Source: Gracilaria gracilis
Lineage: Eukaryota > Rhodophyta > Florideophyceae > Gracilariales > Gracilariaceae
DNA: 64,000 nt
Direction of reading: 5' to 3'
Assembly (NCBI GenBank): GCA_030374805.1
Contig: JARGSG010000224.1
Location: 930,001 to 994,000 of the forward strand
Shown: positions 41,468-50,149 of the stretch, in pieces
Layout of the letters: each line of letters opens with the position of its first letter
How positions within the stretch are numbered: position 1 is the first letter of the stretch
The notes under the pieces: model-generated
What the model saw: only the letters and a program-made list of their open reading frames with translations
Databases searched by the model: none
What the model was told of the DNA's origin: nothing
Made by a program: the position numbers and the translations under genes

Positions 41468-42394
41468 ATGTCGAACGGATACAACCACCCCCCATCTTCC
41501 GTGTCCAACAACTACCAATACGCCGCGTACTACGCGCCACAGGAGCGGCGCGCCAGCTCGCAGCGCCCGCCGCCGCCGCAGCCGCCGCCGCCCTCGCAGT
41601 ACGGCGCGCACGCCACGTACAACGCGATGGGCGCGCCCAGCGCGCCGCCGCCGCAGCCGCAGCCGCCGCCGCCCATGGCGCCGCCCGTGTTTGGCGCGTA
41701 CCCGCAGTCGTTCGCACCGCCCGCGCCCTACTACCCCGTGGGCTACGACACGCGCAACGTGGAGAACACCTTTGTGAACGGCGCGCGCATGCAGCAGATG
41801 GCGTACCCGCAAATGGGCGGCGGCGCGTACTGGCGCGGCGAGCAGCAGTCCTTGGAGCTCAACGCGCCCATGCTGCCGCCCAACATGGAGAGCGCGGCGG
41901 CGGCGGGCGCGCACGGCATGCGCGGCGCGCCGGTGCAAAAGTCGCTGGAGGAGGTGCGCGAGGAGGCGAGGCACGACGCGCGCAACATGTTCAAGAAGTT
42001 TGACGTGGACGAAGGCGGCTACCTGGACCTGCAGGAGTTTATGGACGCGTTCCGCGCGCTCAAGCTGGCCATCACGTACCACGAGGCGATGGCGTGCTTC
42101 GCCATGGCAGACCAGAACGAGGACGGGCGCATCTCGGAGGAAGAGTTTATGCACACGTACGCCGAGCAGACGGTGGCGGCGGCGCTGGCGGCGGGTGTGC
42201 ACGCGTCGGGCGCGGCGGTGGCGCGCGCCAAGTACGGCGGCGCGCCGTCGCACGGCGAGTACGGCGAGTACGGCGCGTCTGCGCCGTCGCACGCCGACTA
42301 TGGCGCGTCTGCGGCGCACAGCGAGTACGGCGGCGCGGCGGGCGCGCCGCAGCGTCATGGCATGGGCGCGCCGCGGCCAGCGGCGGGGCCATGA
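41468..42394 (+). CDS. Pro-rich N-terminus, paired EF-hand protein (copy A)
   Basis: A 308-residue calcium-binding protein. Residues 1-150 are low-complexity Pro, Gln, Tyr, Ala and Gly (many PPPP runs and AYYAP-like words). Two EF-hands follow with canonical 12-residue loops: DVDEGGYLDLQE (179-190) and DQNEDGRISEEE (215-226), 36 residues apart as in a normal pair. The glycine at loop position 6 and glutamate at position 12 are present in both, so calcium binding is likely. The tail (about 240-308) repeats SHxxYG(A/E)-type words. The layout recalls penta-EF-hand proteins such as ALG-2, but I see only two hands. A paralogue lies in opposite orientation at 42897-43799. Confidence 0.85.
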   Translation: MSNGYNHPPSSVSNNYQYAAYYAPQERRASSQRPPPPQPPPPSQYGAHATYNAMGAPSAPPPQPQPPPPMAPPVFGAYPQSFAPPAPYYPVGYDTRNVENTFVNGARMQQMAYPQMGGGAYWRGEQQSLELNAPMLPPNMESAAAAGAHGMRGAPVQKSLEEVREEARHDARNMFKKFDVDEGGYLDLQEFMDAFRALKLAITYHEAMACFAMADQNEDGRISEEEFMHTYAEQTVAAALAAGVHASGAAVARAKYGGAPSHGEYGEYGASAPSHADYGASAAHSEYGGAAGAPQRHGMGAPRPAAGP

Positions 42395-42896
42395 GCGGCG
42401 GCCACTTGTCCTAACGCTTAACACTTAACGTTTATACTTTGAATGACTCCGGCGCACGCGCTTTTCGCAGCTGCGCAGTTTTGTTTGAGAGGCGTCGCCA
42501 TGGAGGCGCGGCGGGCGGGCGCGCGTGCGATGGACGGGCGGGCGCGCGTGCGATGGACGGACGGGCGCGGGGGCGAGATGGCGATGGCGATGGCGATGGC
42601 GATGGCGACGGGCGCGCGCGACGGGGGCATGTGTGCGGTGCGGTTGGTTGTGTGGGGTTGTGTACACACGCGCGCGTGTCAACGCGCCGGTCAACGTGGG
42701 CGGTGTCAACAGCGCGGCGGGGCGCGCGCTGGCGGGCGGCGGGCGGCGCTTACACACGTCCACACGCGCTTACCGTGCGGCGGCGCTGTGCTGACATGGC
42801 CTTTTTTTTTCTTGTATATGTACAAACAGCTGTGTGAATTGGTGCAGCAGCTTTTTATGTAGCACACGATACAATTAAATAACAAAACGGCTCACA
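42395..42896. other. Spacer between the convergent EF-hand genes
   Basis: About 500 bp with no gene. It holds the GC-rich minisatellite listed next. Many overlapping open frames here are produced by GC content alone. Confidence 0.6.
42513..42608. repeat. GC-rich minisatellite and GATGGC hexamer array
   Basis: A 23-bp unit beginning gggcgggcgcgcgtgcgat occurs twice in tandem (42513-42535 and 42536-42558). It is followed by about five copies of a GATGGC hexamer (42577-42608). Confidence 0.75.
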
Positions 42897-43799
42897 CTAG
42901 TAGTGTCGTCTTCTGGCTATCTCTCCTACGTAAAGTCGTTCAAACTCGTTGTAAGCAATGCGTCCGTTCTGGTCCTCGTCGCACTCGGCAAAGTATTGCA
43001 GCGCTTCTTGGTAGCTCACCAAGCTGCCCATCAAACTCTGCAGCACCGCCCAAAACTCCTGCACGTCCAGAAAGCCGCTGCTGTCGCGATCGGCCTTGAT
43101 GAACGCGTCGCGCGCCTCGTGGCTCGTCTGCAGGCACCATTGCGGCGACCCCACCGCAAACTGCGACGAGTGCGCGCCGAACGACATGACGGGCGCGCCA
43201 GCAGGCCGGTATGCGCCGTTGGCGTACGCGCCGCCAGCTGCGCCCATGTAGGGCGCGCCGCCGTACGCCGACGGCGCGTAGTTGGACGGCGGCGGCGCGT
43301 AGCCCGCGCCGTAGTAGGGCGGCCGAGCCGTCGAGTGTGGGTGCGTGCGTCGCGGCGGCGGCGCTAAAGGAGGCGGCGGCGCAGGCGGTGCCACAGAAGT
43401 GGCGTCCTGCGACGACGGCGCGCCGCCCACGTACCGGTAAGTCATCTGCGCCGACTGCGGCGACGCGGAAGAGTAATGAATTGGGCGCGGTGGTGGCGGC
43501 TGCGCGTGCGAGGGGGGTGGCTGCATGGCGGGTGGCGCGGCGGCGTAGCCGGCGTGGCCGTGGTAGCCGTATTGCGGCGCGGGCGCGGCGGCGTACGCGG
43601 GCGGTTGCGCTTGCGGCGGCAGCGGCGCGGAGGCGCCGTACAGAGAGGGCTGTTGGTAGGCGTATTGCGGCGCGGCGGTGTAGGGCGACGGCGGCGCGTG
43701 CTGGGGCGGCGGCGGCGGAGGTGGTGGTACATACGGCGGTTGGGGCGGTGGCGCCGGCGCGTACGGGGAGGCGTAGGCGTTGGAGGGGAATTGAGACAT
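42897..43799 (-). CDS. Pro-rich N-terminus, paired EF-hand protein (copy B)
   Basis: A 300-residue paralogue of the protein at 41468-42394, transcribed toward it. The start is the ATG at 43799 (MSQFPSNAY...); the frame is open further upstream but only through low-complexity sequence without an ATG start. Residues 1-210 are Pro, Tyr, Ala and Gly repeats. EF-hand loops are DRDSSGFLDVQE (237-248) and DEDQNGRIAYNE (274-285), 37 residues apart, both with Gly at position 6 and Glu at position 12. The C-terminus is short and basic (RRRHY), unlike the long tail of copy A. A 15-nt G run sits immediately upstream of the start codon. Confidence 0.85.
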   Translation of the reverse strand: MSQFPSNAYASPYAPAPPPQPPYVPPPPPPPPQHAPPSPYTAAPQYAYQQPSLYGASAPLPPQAQPPAYAAAPAPQYGYHGHAGYAAAPPAMQPPPSHAQPPPPRPIHYSSASPQSAQMTYRYVGGAPSSQDATSVAPPAPPPPLAPPPRRTHPHSTARPPYYGAGYAPPPSNYAPSAYGGAPYMGAAGGAYANGAYRPAGAPVMSFGAHSSQFAVGSPQWCLQTSHEARDAFIKADRDSSGFLDVQEFWAVLQSLMGSLVSYQEALQYFAECDEDQNGRIAYNEFERLYVGEIARRRHY

Positions 43800-43801
43800 G
43801 T

Positions 43802-43816
43802 GGGGGGGGGGGGGGG
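43802..43816. repeat. Poly-G/poly-C tract abutting a start codon
   Basis: Fifteen consecutive G on the plus strand (a C run in the mRNA of EF-hand copy B), two bases upstream of its ATG. The purine-rich G tract continues with interruptions to about 43860. Confidence 0.85.
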
Positions 43817-44380
43817 AGGGGGGATGGAGGGGTGGAGGGGAAGGGGCGCGGGGGAAAAGGGCGCGCAGAGGTCGCGGTGGTGGCGGTGTACACAAGAGAG
43901 GTGAAGAGCAACGGCGGGCGGCTGTGGGGGTGGTGGTGGTGGGTGGTGTGGAGGTGCGGTGGTGCGGTGGTGGTGGCGGTGGTTGAGGGGCGACAGGCGG
44001 TTGCACGGCGCGGCGCGCTTGAGCGCTTGTTGACGCGCGCAGGAGGAGCGGTGGCGGCGCGCGCGCGCTGTGCGCACGTGGCAAAAACAGCGGCAGCAAG
44101 GGCGCCGTCAACCGCGCTCACGTGCGCAGCAACCCGCCAGCAGCAAGGCGGCACGGCGGCGCGCTTGCTTCGTGGCCACGTGTGCCAAATTCAGCCGCGT
44201 GCTGCGCGCGCGCCGCAGCTGCTCGGTGCTCGGCGGGTGCTCGGCGGGTGCTCGGCGCGTTCTCGGCGGGTTCTCGCCGCGCTTGCGCGCGCGTGGAAGC
44301 GGCGGCGGATAACGTTCCTACCAACCAACGGTTCGGTTGGTAGTTGACCTGAAGGGCGCGCGCGCGTTGTGGACACGATC
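43817..44380. other. Divergent promoter region, GC-rich
   Basis: Upstream region shared by EF-hand copy B (minus) and the HAD phosphatase (plus). Short direct repeats of gctcggcgggt run from about 44220 to 44275. At 44318-44343, ctaccaacc and ggttggtag form a 9-bp-arm inverted repeat related to the recurrent TACC/GGTA motif, 38 bp before the HAD start. Confidence 0.5.
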
Positions 44381-45067
44381 ATGATGGCGTTCCGCGGGGT
44401 GCTGTTCGACCTGGACGGCACGTTGGTGGACTCGCTGCACGACATTGCGGCCGCGTGCAACCACGCGCTACGCGAGCTGGGCCATGCGCCGCAGCCGCTG
44501 CGCCGCTACGCGCAGATTGCGGGCGGCGGCACGCAGCGGCTGATGAGCGCGCTGCTGGCCGAGCGGCTTGGCGCCGCGCCCGACGCCGCCACGCTCGGCG
44601 CCGCCGTCGACCTCAAGCTGCGCTTCGAGGAGCACAGCGAGCACAGCGGCAGCGTGCCGTTCGACGGCGTGCACCAGATGCTGCGCCAACTGGCCGCCAG
44701 CAACGTGCCCATGGCGGTGCTGTCCAACAAGCTGCAGCGCACCGTGCGGCGCGTGGTGGACGGCGTGTTCCCCGACGTGCCGTTTGTGTACGTGGCCGGC
44801 GCCACCGAGCACGCGCCGTTGAAGCCGCACCCGCACATGGCGCTGCACATTGTGCACAACTACTTTGACGGCGTGGCGCCGCAGCAGTGCCTGTTCGTGG
44901 GCGACACCGAGGTGGACATGGGCACTGCGGCGTCGGCCGGCATGACGGGCGTGGGCGTGCCGTGGGGCTTCCGCAGCGCCGAGCAGCTGCGCCAGAGCGG
45001 CGCCAGCCGCGTCATCGGCGCCGCCGCCGACATCTGCGCCATGGTGCGCGAGCAGCCGCGCCAATAA
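44381..45067 (+). CDS. HAD-family phosphatase, phosphoglycolate phosphatase type
   Basis: A 228-residue HAD hydrolase. Motif I is DLDGT with nucleophile D10 and acid/base D12. The cap domain is the alpha-helical C1 type. Motif II is the serine in AVLSNK (about residue 113). Motif III lysine is in LKPHPHM, and motif IV acidic residues are in FVGDTEVDM. This is the bacterial Gph-like form that dephosphorylates 2-phosphoglycolate; related HADs act on other sugar phosphates, so substrate is inferred. The start is the ATG ATG pair at 44381; no targeting presequence is present. Third codon positions are almost all G or C, as in its GC-rich neighbours. The stop codon is part of an AATAAA, and the convergent Arp1-like gene ends 31 bp away. 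Confidence 0.88.
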   Translation: MMAFRGVLFDLDGTLVDSLHDIAAACNHALRELGHAPQPLRRYAQIAGGGTQRLMSALLAERLGAAPDAATLGAAVDLKLRFEEHSEHSGSVPFDGVHQMLRQLAASNVPMAVLSNKLQRTVRRVVDGVFPDVPFVYVAGATEHAPLKPHPHMALHIVHNYFDGVAPQQCLFVGDTEVDMGTAASAGMTGVGVPWGFRSAEQLRQSGASRVIGAAADICAMVREQPRQ

Positions 45068-45068
45068 A
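45063..45068 (+). terminator. Polyadenylation signal overlapping the HAD stop codon
   Basis: In ccaataaacgg the TAA stop (45065-45067) is embedded in AATAAA. Cleavage 10-30 nt later would fall before or at the end of the convergent gene. Confidence 0.5.
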
Positions 45069-45098
45069 CGGTTTTTACCTACAAGCTGAGATCTAAGG

Positions 45099-46473
45099 TT
45101 ACACACACTTGGAGTGCAGCACAGCGGCGCCGTGCTCAAAGTACTGCGCGCGCGACACGGCCAGCGCGCGGAACGTGGTGGACAGACTGGCCAGCATGGA
45201 GCCGCCCGTGAAGGCGGAGCTCAGCCGATCTCGCGGCGCGTACACGCGCAGCGCGCCACCGGCGCCGTTGGCGCCGTCGGCGCCGTGGGCGCCATCATAC
45301 ACATGGCGCGCGGCGCGCAAGTCAGCGAGCACTCGCGGCGCAAAGCCGCGCAACAGCGTGCTGCCGCCCTGTTGACGCGAAACGTACACAACGAACACAA
45401 CGAACACAAGCGCCACGCCGAAACAGTCAGAAAACTTGTGCTGCGCTTGCAGCTGTACACGCAACAGCAACAACAAACAAAACAAGCGAAAAACGTACCG
45501 TCAAGACAACGCTGCGCAGCAGCGGCGCGCGCGCGGCCATGTCCACGGCGCGCACGCACGCCGCCGCGCTGTCGCTCACGCCGCGCTGCTCGCTGCCCAC
45601 CAGCTGCGGGCGGAACAGCAGCTCGGGCGCGCGGAAGCGCTCGGCGCCCAGCCGGATGCGGTTGCCGTCCGGCAGCACGGCGCTGGCGCCGCCGTCGGCG
45701 AGCAGTCGGCGCTCCTCGTCGCGCGCCACCTGCGCCACGTAGCACAGCCGCTCCTTGACGCGCCGCGCCGCCTGCCGCTCCGACGACGAGCTCAGCAGCG
45801 CCGCGCCGCTCTTGCGCAGCAGCGCGCCCAGCCGCTCGCTCACGTCGCGCCCGCCCAGCTCCGTGCGCTGGATGGCGTGCGCCGCCACATGCCCGTGCAC
45901 GATGGGCACGCACGTCGTCAGCGTGTCGCCCACGTCGATCACCAGCCCGCTGGTGCGCCCCGACGCGTACAGCGCCAGCACCGCCGGCAGCGCCACGCAC
46001 AGCGACGGCGCGTTGAGGCTCTCGAAGAAGAACTCGCCCATGCGCTCGCGGTTGCTGCGCGCGTTCAGCGCGTTCTCCGTCACCAGGAACGGGTGTTCGC
46101 CGTCCGCCACCGACAGCAGCTCCGTGCTCACGTGCCGCCACACCTCCTCCACCCCGCTCCAGTCGCGCACGCTCCCGCGCTGCATGGGGTACTCCAGCCG
46201 CAGCACGCCGCACAACGACCGCAGCTTTTCGCCCACGAACACGTCGCCGCCCCACGCGCCCCCGCCCTGCGCGTACCGCTCGCGCCATGACGCCGGCGAC
46301 GCGGGCATATCCGGCGCGCTGCTGGTGCTGGGTAACACGCGCGGCATCTTGGCGTGCCCCACCAGCGTGCCGATCATCACCGATGGATCGGGCGTGCCGG
46401 CGTACCCGCCCTTGGTCAGCCCGCTGCCCAGATCGAGCACCACGGGCTGGTTCAGGTCGTGCACCGAGCTCAT
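45099..46473 (-). CDS. Divergent actin-related protein, Arp1-like
   Basis: Two exons, 45499-46473 and 45099-45368, joined across a 130-nt GT-AG intron (donor GTACGT). Splicing restores the actin core as ...VVLT|GGSTLLRGF..., giving 414 residues. The first ATG is used (MSSVHDLNQPVV). LPDG followed by RFRAPELLFRP and the NQPVV start are closest to Arp1/centractin, the dynactin filament subunit. The end matches the actin family (GGSMLASLSTT ... HSKCV). Nucleotide-site motifs are eroded: the usual DxGSG loop reads DLGSG, and the second phosphate loop is GDTLTT where actin has GDGVTH, so the catalytic histidine is absent. Insertions of about 15-20 residues occur near residues 50 and 350. Assignment to Arp1 is tentative. 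It is convergent with the HAD gene. Confidence 0.85.
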
Positions 46474-46592
46474 TGTGTGCGCCGCTGCCGCGCGATCGGC
46501 TGCGTGTTGACGGAGAGCGCGCACTTTTTACTGATCCCTCTCTCTCTCTCTAGCTAGATATAACTTTAGATACCTTCGTAGAGAACTTATTG

Positions 46593-46632
46593 CTACCGTT
46601 GGTACCAACGGTAAAACGCTATCATTGGTACA
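46593..46632. promoter_or_regulatory. Palindromic TACCGTTGGTACCAACGGTA promoter motif
   Basis: A perfect 20-bp palindrome (46594-46613) contains CTACCGTTGGTACC and is followed by a second copy, CTATCATTGGTACA (46619-46632). It lies between the divergent Arp1-like gene (120 bp away) and DSS1 (260-290 bp), so it could serve both. Confidence 0.45.
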
Positions 46633-46892
46633 GCCGTCACGCCGTGCGCCGGCTGCTCGTACTTTGGGTGTGCATCTTCAAACTTTCGCTTACACAAAGT
46701 ACACCAGCCTTACGTGTACACGCTATCTACTGTTGTCAACACCCTCCGCCGCTCTGAGCAACACATCCATCCGCTCCGCCATCGACACCTTCCAACTTGG
46801 CGCCCCCAAGTTGGCGCCCAACATAGACTGCATCTACCTAGAAGGTGTCTACATTGTTCCTCGACGCTCACCGCACCCCGCATTTCCTTGCA

Positions 46893-47278
46893 ATGGCCGA
46901 CAAAACCGACACCCCCATGGACGCCCCCAACGGCGCTGCTGTCGCTGAGCCGCACGTCAAACCGGAGCAAACTCCCCAGCCGAACAACACCGACGTGCTG
47001 GAGGAAGACGACACCTTTGAGGAGTTTGAAGATCGAGGTACGTTCATGCATCCCACGTCCCCAACCCTCACGCACCCGCCGTTTACAGTTCATCTCACCA
47101 TTCTACTCTCGCCAATCTAACGCGCCGAGTGCCCTCAGATTTCAAGGCCAACCAGATGGACGCCGATCACAATGTCGAGTGGGAGGACAATTGGGACGAC
47201 GAGGTTGAAGGCGAGGACGATTTTTCTCGCAGACTGCGCGCAGAGCTAGAAGCACAGAAGAACACGCCCAAGGAGTAA
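46893..47278 (+). CDS. Proteasome lid subunit DSS1/Sem1
   Basis: Two exons, 46893-47037 and 47139-47278, with a 101-nt GT-AG intron, give a 94-residue, extremely acidic protein. It matches the DSS1/Sem1/Rpn15 family: an acidic N-terminal block (LEEDDTFEEFE), then DFKANQMD, then the conserved VEWEDNWDDEV core and a C-terminal helix (FSRRLRAELE). DSS1 stabilises the 26S proteasome lid and is shared with the TREX-2 and BRCA2 complexes in other eukaryotes. Without splicing the frame ends prematurely and lacks the WEDNWDD core, so the intron is well supported. The first 25 residues are a low-complexity extension. Confidence 0.93.
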
Positions 47279-48376
47279 ACTGGAATAACACCCATCACCC
47301 CGCCGCCAATCTCGCACCCATAATCCAAAACGTCCTCCTCTTCTTTACATGAGCGCGCTACCATTGTTTCACCCTTGCAGGGCGCGTTGCCGCCGCATTC
47401 GTCATCTACTGTGTACTGTTTTGCCTCACAGCTCTCTACCGCATCGTTGACATGCTTGCCAAATTCTCTCACCATTTCTATAACCAAAATGGGTGAGCGC
47501 AAAACGCAAGCATTGTTTTGCTCTCCGTAAATTCAACTCACCAATGCGCCTCAGAATACAGTTAGTCTCTTCGGATACCGTCGTCATCACCCCGGGATAT
47601 TTTTGCACGTCTATGACACTCGCATGGCTGCTGCAAAACAGTGTACAACACAAACTGAGGCTTCTTCGCACTAACCTTACCGAGGGTAAGCGACGCTTTG
47701 TCACCTTCCCCGTCTATCATATCCCTCATTATGGTTTTACAATGAGCCACCTTTGCCCTTTCTAAGATATGCTATCGCTCCTATATTTGGTACATCAAAC
47801 CCCCCAAGTCCCCCACGCCTCTGTGAAACAAGTCGCCGTCTCGCAGACCGGAACACTAGCTAGATACTCTACAGTCACAATCGTCGTCAGTCATGACGGT
47901 AATGTAGTGAACGTCAGGCTACCAAGTCAGCGAATGTGCAAAGGGGCTGAACACAGCGCAAAATGCTGCGTCCGCTTCCGCCTGTACCTCGTCGCTGCTT
48001 TTTTACGTGGGACATCCTATGCCTCGTTTTCTCGTCAACGTCTTCCGCTCAGCCTCTGCTCCTCTCCAACGGTCAGCAGTCACTCAGTCTTGAAGGGTCG
48101 CTCATAGCCCTTGTCACCTATTCTATTAACCTAGATTTGATTGTACAATGTCTGCTACAGTTTCGCAACAGTGTACAAGCTACATTATATGTCTACCTGC
48201 ACATGTCCAAAATTTGCAGACACCCCGAATAGAGTCCGCAGCCCTCATCCGAGCTTTCGTCCTAGTATATATCCGAGTACTTTTCTCAACATCAACCAGT
48301 TACATGTCCAAATGCCTTCATCAATGCTCTGGGAAACAAAAACCACCAGAAAATGAACACACCTGGAGGTCCCCCA
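47279..48376. other. Gap with a possible unresolved multi-exon gene
   Basis: No single frame here is convincing. Three plus-strand segments keep one reading frame through canonical junctions: 47381-47492, 47555-47685 and 47767-48107, with introns of 62 and 81 nt. The first encodes a hydrophobic stretch (AAFVIYCVLFCLTALY). I could not find a start exon and do not recognise the product. A minus-strand frame (47502-47167) overlaps it and also reads like protein, so at most one is real. Confidence 0.25.
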
Positions 48377-50149
48377 TCAGCCAACATCAGACGCTTCAGC
48401 TTCTGAATCCTCGCCGTCTTCGCTTATATCGTCAATGTCCTCCAAACCTTCGTCGATGACATCCTCCTTCAACTCTTCGTTTGGAGGTGAGAAGGCGACC
48501 AATGACTTTCCGTTCAATCGCAACCAATGAGTGTTCAGCATTGGTAACTTCTCTTCAGCAAGTTCTATTGTTCGCACAAGTTCATGGTACAGCTCCAGCG
48601 CCTTGCTATCATAGCAAAGTCCAAGGCCGAAACATAGAACCTTCATGTTCGGATTATAGCGCATTACCCATTGGATCATGTCGATAATGCAGCGCATACG
48701 TGATCGTCCTGGAGAGTGAATACCAGCCACGAAATACTCAAGCCTTTCCCCGTAGGACTTCATCAATCTCTGCAATGAGGGAACTGAGAGGGGTGGATAC
48801 GCAATGACCAGCTGTTTCAAAGACTTGCCCTCTTGCAGTGCAAGAACCAGTTGCTCGTCAATAATAGCACGAGATACCTCTGGTCCACCTAAATTCTCGC
48901 AGTTTACGGTCATAGACTTCAACTTTTTCAGGATTGAAACTGCAGTTCGAAACTCAGACACCATGGGCGGCATGACTCGAATATGAAGCTCCTCAAGGTT
49001 TTGCAGGCCGATTAGAGCCATGATATCTCTATCACACTCGCATATGACTGTCTCAGCTCTGGTAAGTGTCCTTGAGAAAGACGGCACATCCGACACGAGG
49101 TCCGGAAGGTCGTCGAATATAGAACGACGGACGTATATCTTTGGTTCATTCGGGTGGTTTTGAAACGCTTCGCGAAGATCCTCACATAACCCGTAGTCAT
49201 GGATGGAAACTGACTCCAATCTTGGGTACGATCTTATCAAACCAAGGAAGAAATAAGAAATAGCTGGGTCCATTCCGCCATTGAAGTTGAGATGCTTGAT
49301 TCTTGGAGTGTATGCAACCATTTGCAAAACAACATAATCTGGTATGTCTCCCACGGCCGACATGGTCAAAGTGTCAAGCATTGCTCCATGCTTGGCGAAG
49401 AATCGTGTTAGCGTCGATGCCGGCACGGAGTGCGGGAACCGAATATTCAGCTTGGCGAGATTTGGCAGAGACAACGAAATAATCATTTCCACGAACTTGG
49501 TGTTGTGAAAAGACATCTTAAGGCTTTGCAGAGATGAAGACGAATTTTGAATCAAGCCTACGACTGTTTGCAAAGTTCGAGCAAAGTACGTTCCGTCCTT
49601 CGGTATATCGGATACATCTATTTCTGTGAGGCGTGGTTTAGTCGACAGAACTATCTCCGTAGCGTACAGGCGCAACAAATGACTAATAGAGGACCTCTTG
49701 TGAAGGTTGAACTTCTTGAGATGGCCATTCTGCGTTCTGTAAAACTGTACCAAATCCTTCTTGGCCGCCAGTCGCTCTTCGTAGTTTTCATTGGCGCCAT
49801 GAACTGCATCAACGTATCCAAGGTCTGAATCACACTTCGGAGCTATGATTCTACGAATAGATTGATTGGTGAGAGCAAGCGGTACTAGACTGGGAGCCTT
49901 GATTGGTGGATAGTAAGGAACACCGCGTTTCGAGTGCTCCAGGGCGTGGTGTACGATTCGAGCTATGACATCACTTGGAAGCAAGTCGAAACGAATCGTT
50001 TTAGAACGGGCTCTTGCTATAGAAACAGATTCGACGACGATGGTAGAAGAAGGAGATGGGGCGTCATCTTCCTTGCGGGACTTCTCTTTTCCGCGAAGGA
50101 CGGTAGAAGGAATGTCTGCTGTTAGCCGCGGATTAGACGGTAGTGACAT
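48377..50149 (-). CDS. F-box-like / leucine-rich-repeat protein
   Basis: A 590-residue protein. After a disordered Ser/Lys-rich N-terminus, residues about 55-72 (DLLPSDVIARIVHHALE) resemble an F-box helix. The rest (about 140-540) contains irregular leucine-rich repeats with LxxLxLxxNxL-like spacing, for example SLPNLAKLNIRF, NLEELHIRVMP and RLESVSIHDYG. The last 40 residues are strongly acidic (Asp, Glu, Ser). The family pattern (F-box plus LRR) suggests a substrate adaptor of an SCF ubiquitin ligase. The F-box match is weak, so this is a structural description rather than a firm function. It is intronless and starts at the first ATG. Confidence 0.78.
   Translation of the reverse strand: MSLPSNPRLTADIPSTVLRGKEKSRKEDDAPSPSSTIVVESVSIARARSKTIRFDLLPSDVIARIVHHALEHSKRGVPYYPPIKAPSLVPLALTNQSIRRIIAPKCDSDLGYVDAVHGANENYEERLAAKKDLVQFYRTQNGHLKKFNLHKRSSISHLLRLYATEIVLSTKPRLTEIDVSDIPKDGTYFARTLQTVVGLIQNSSSSLQSLKMSFHNTKFVEMIISLSLPNLAKLNIRFPHSVPASTLTRFFAKHGAMLDTLTMSAVGDIPDYVVLQMVAYTPRIKHLNFNGGMDPAISYFFLGLIRSYPRLESVSIHDYGLCEDLREAFQNHPNEPKIYVRRSIFDDLPDLVSDVPSFSRTLTRAETVICECDRDIMALIGLQNLEELHIRVMPPMVSEFRTAVSILKKLKSMTVNCENLGGPEVSRAIIDEQLVLALQEGKSLKQLVIAYPPLSVPSLQRLMKSYGERLEYFVAGIHSPGRSRMRCIIDMIQWVMRYNPNMKVLCFGLGLCYDSKALELYHELVRTIELAEEKLPMLNTHWLRLNGKSLVAFSPPNEELKEDVIDEGLEDIDDISEDGEDSEAEASDVG

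Noticed and set aside
40186-44320. Many very long frames (up to 400 codons) on both strands in the GC-rich island
   Set aside because: Stop codons are rare in GC-rich DNA; these are shadows of the sulfite oxidase, EF-hand and HAD genes or low-complexity Arg/Ala/Pro sequence.
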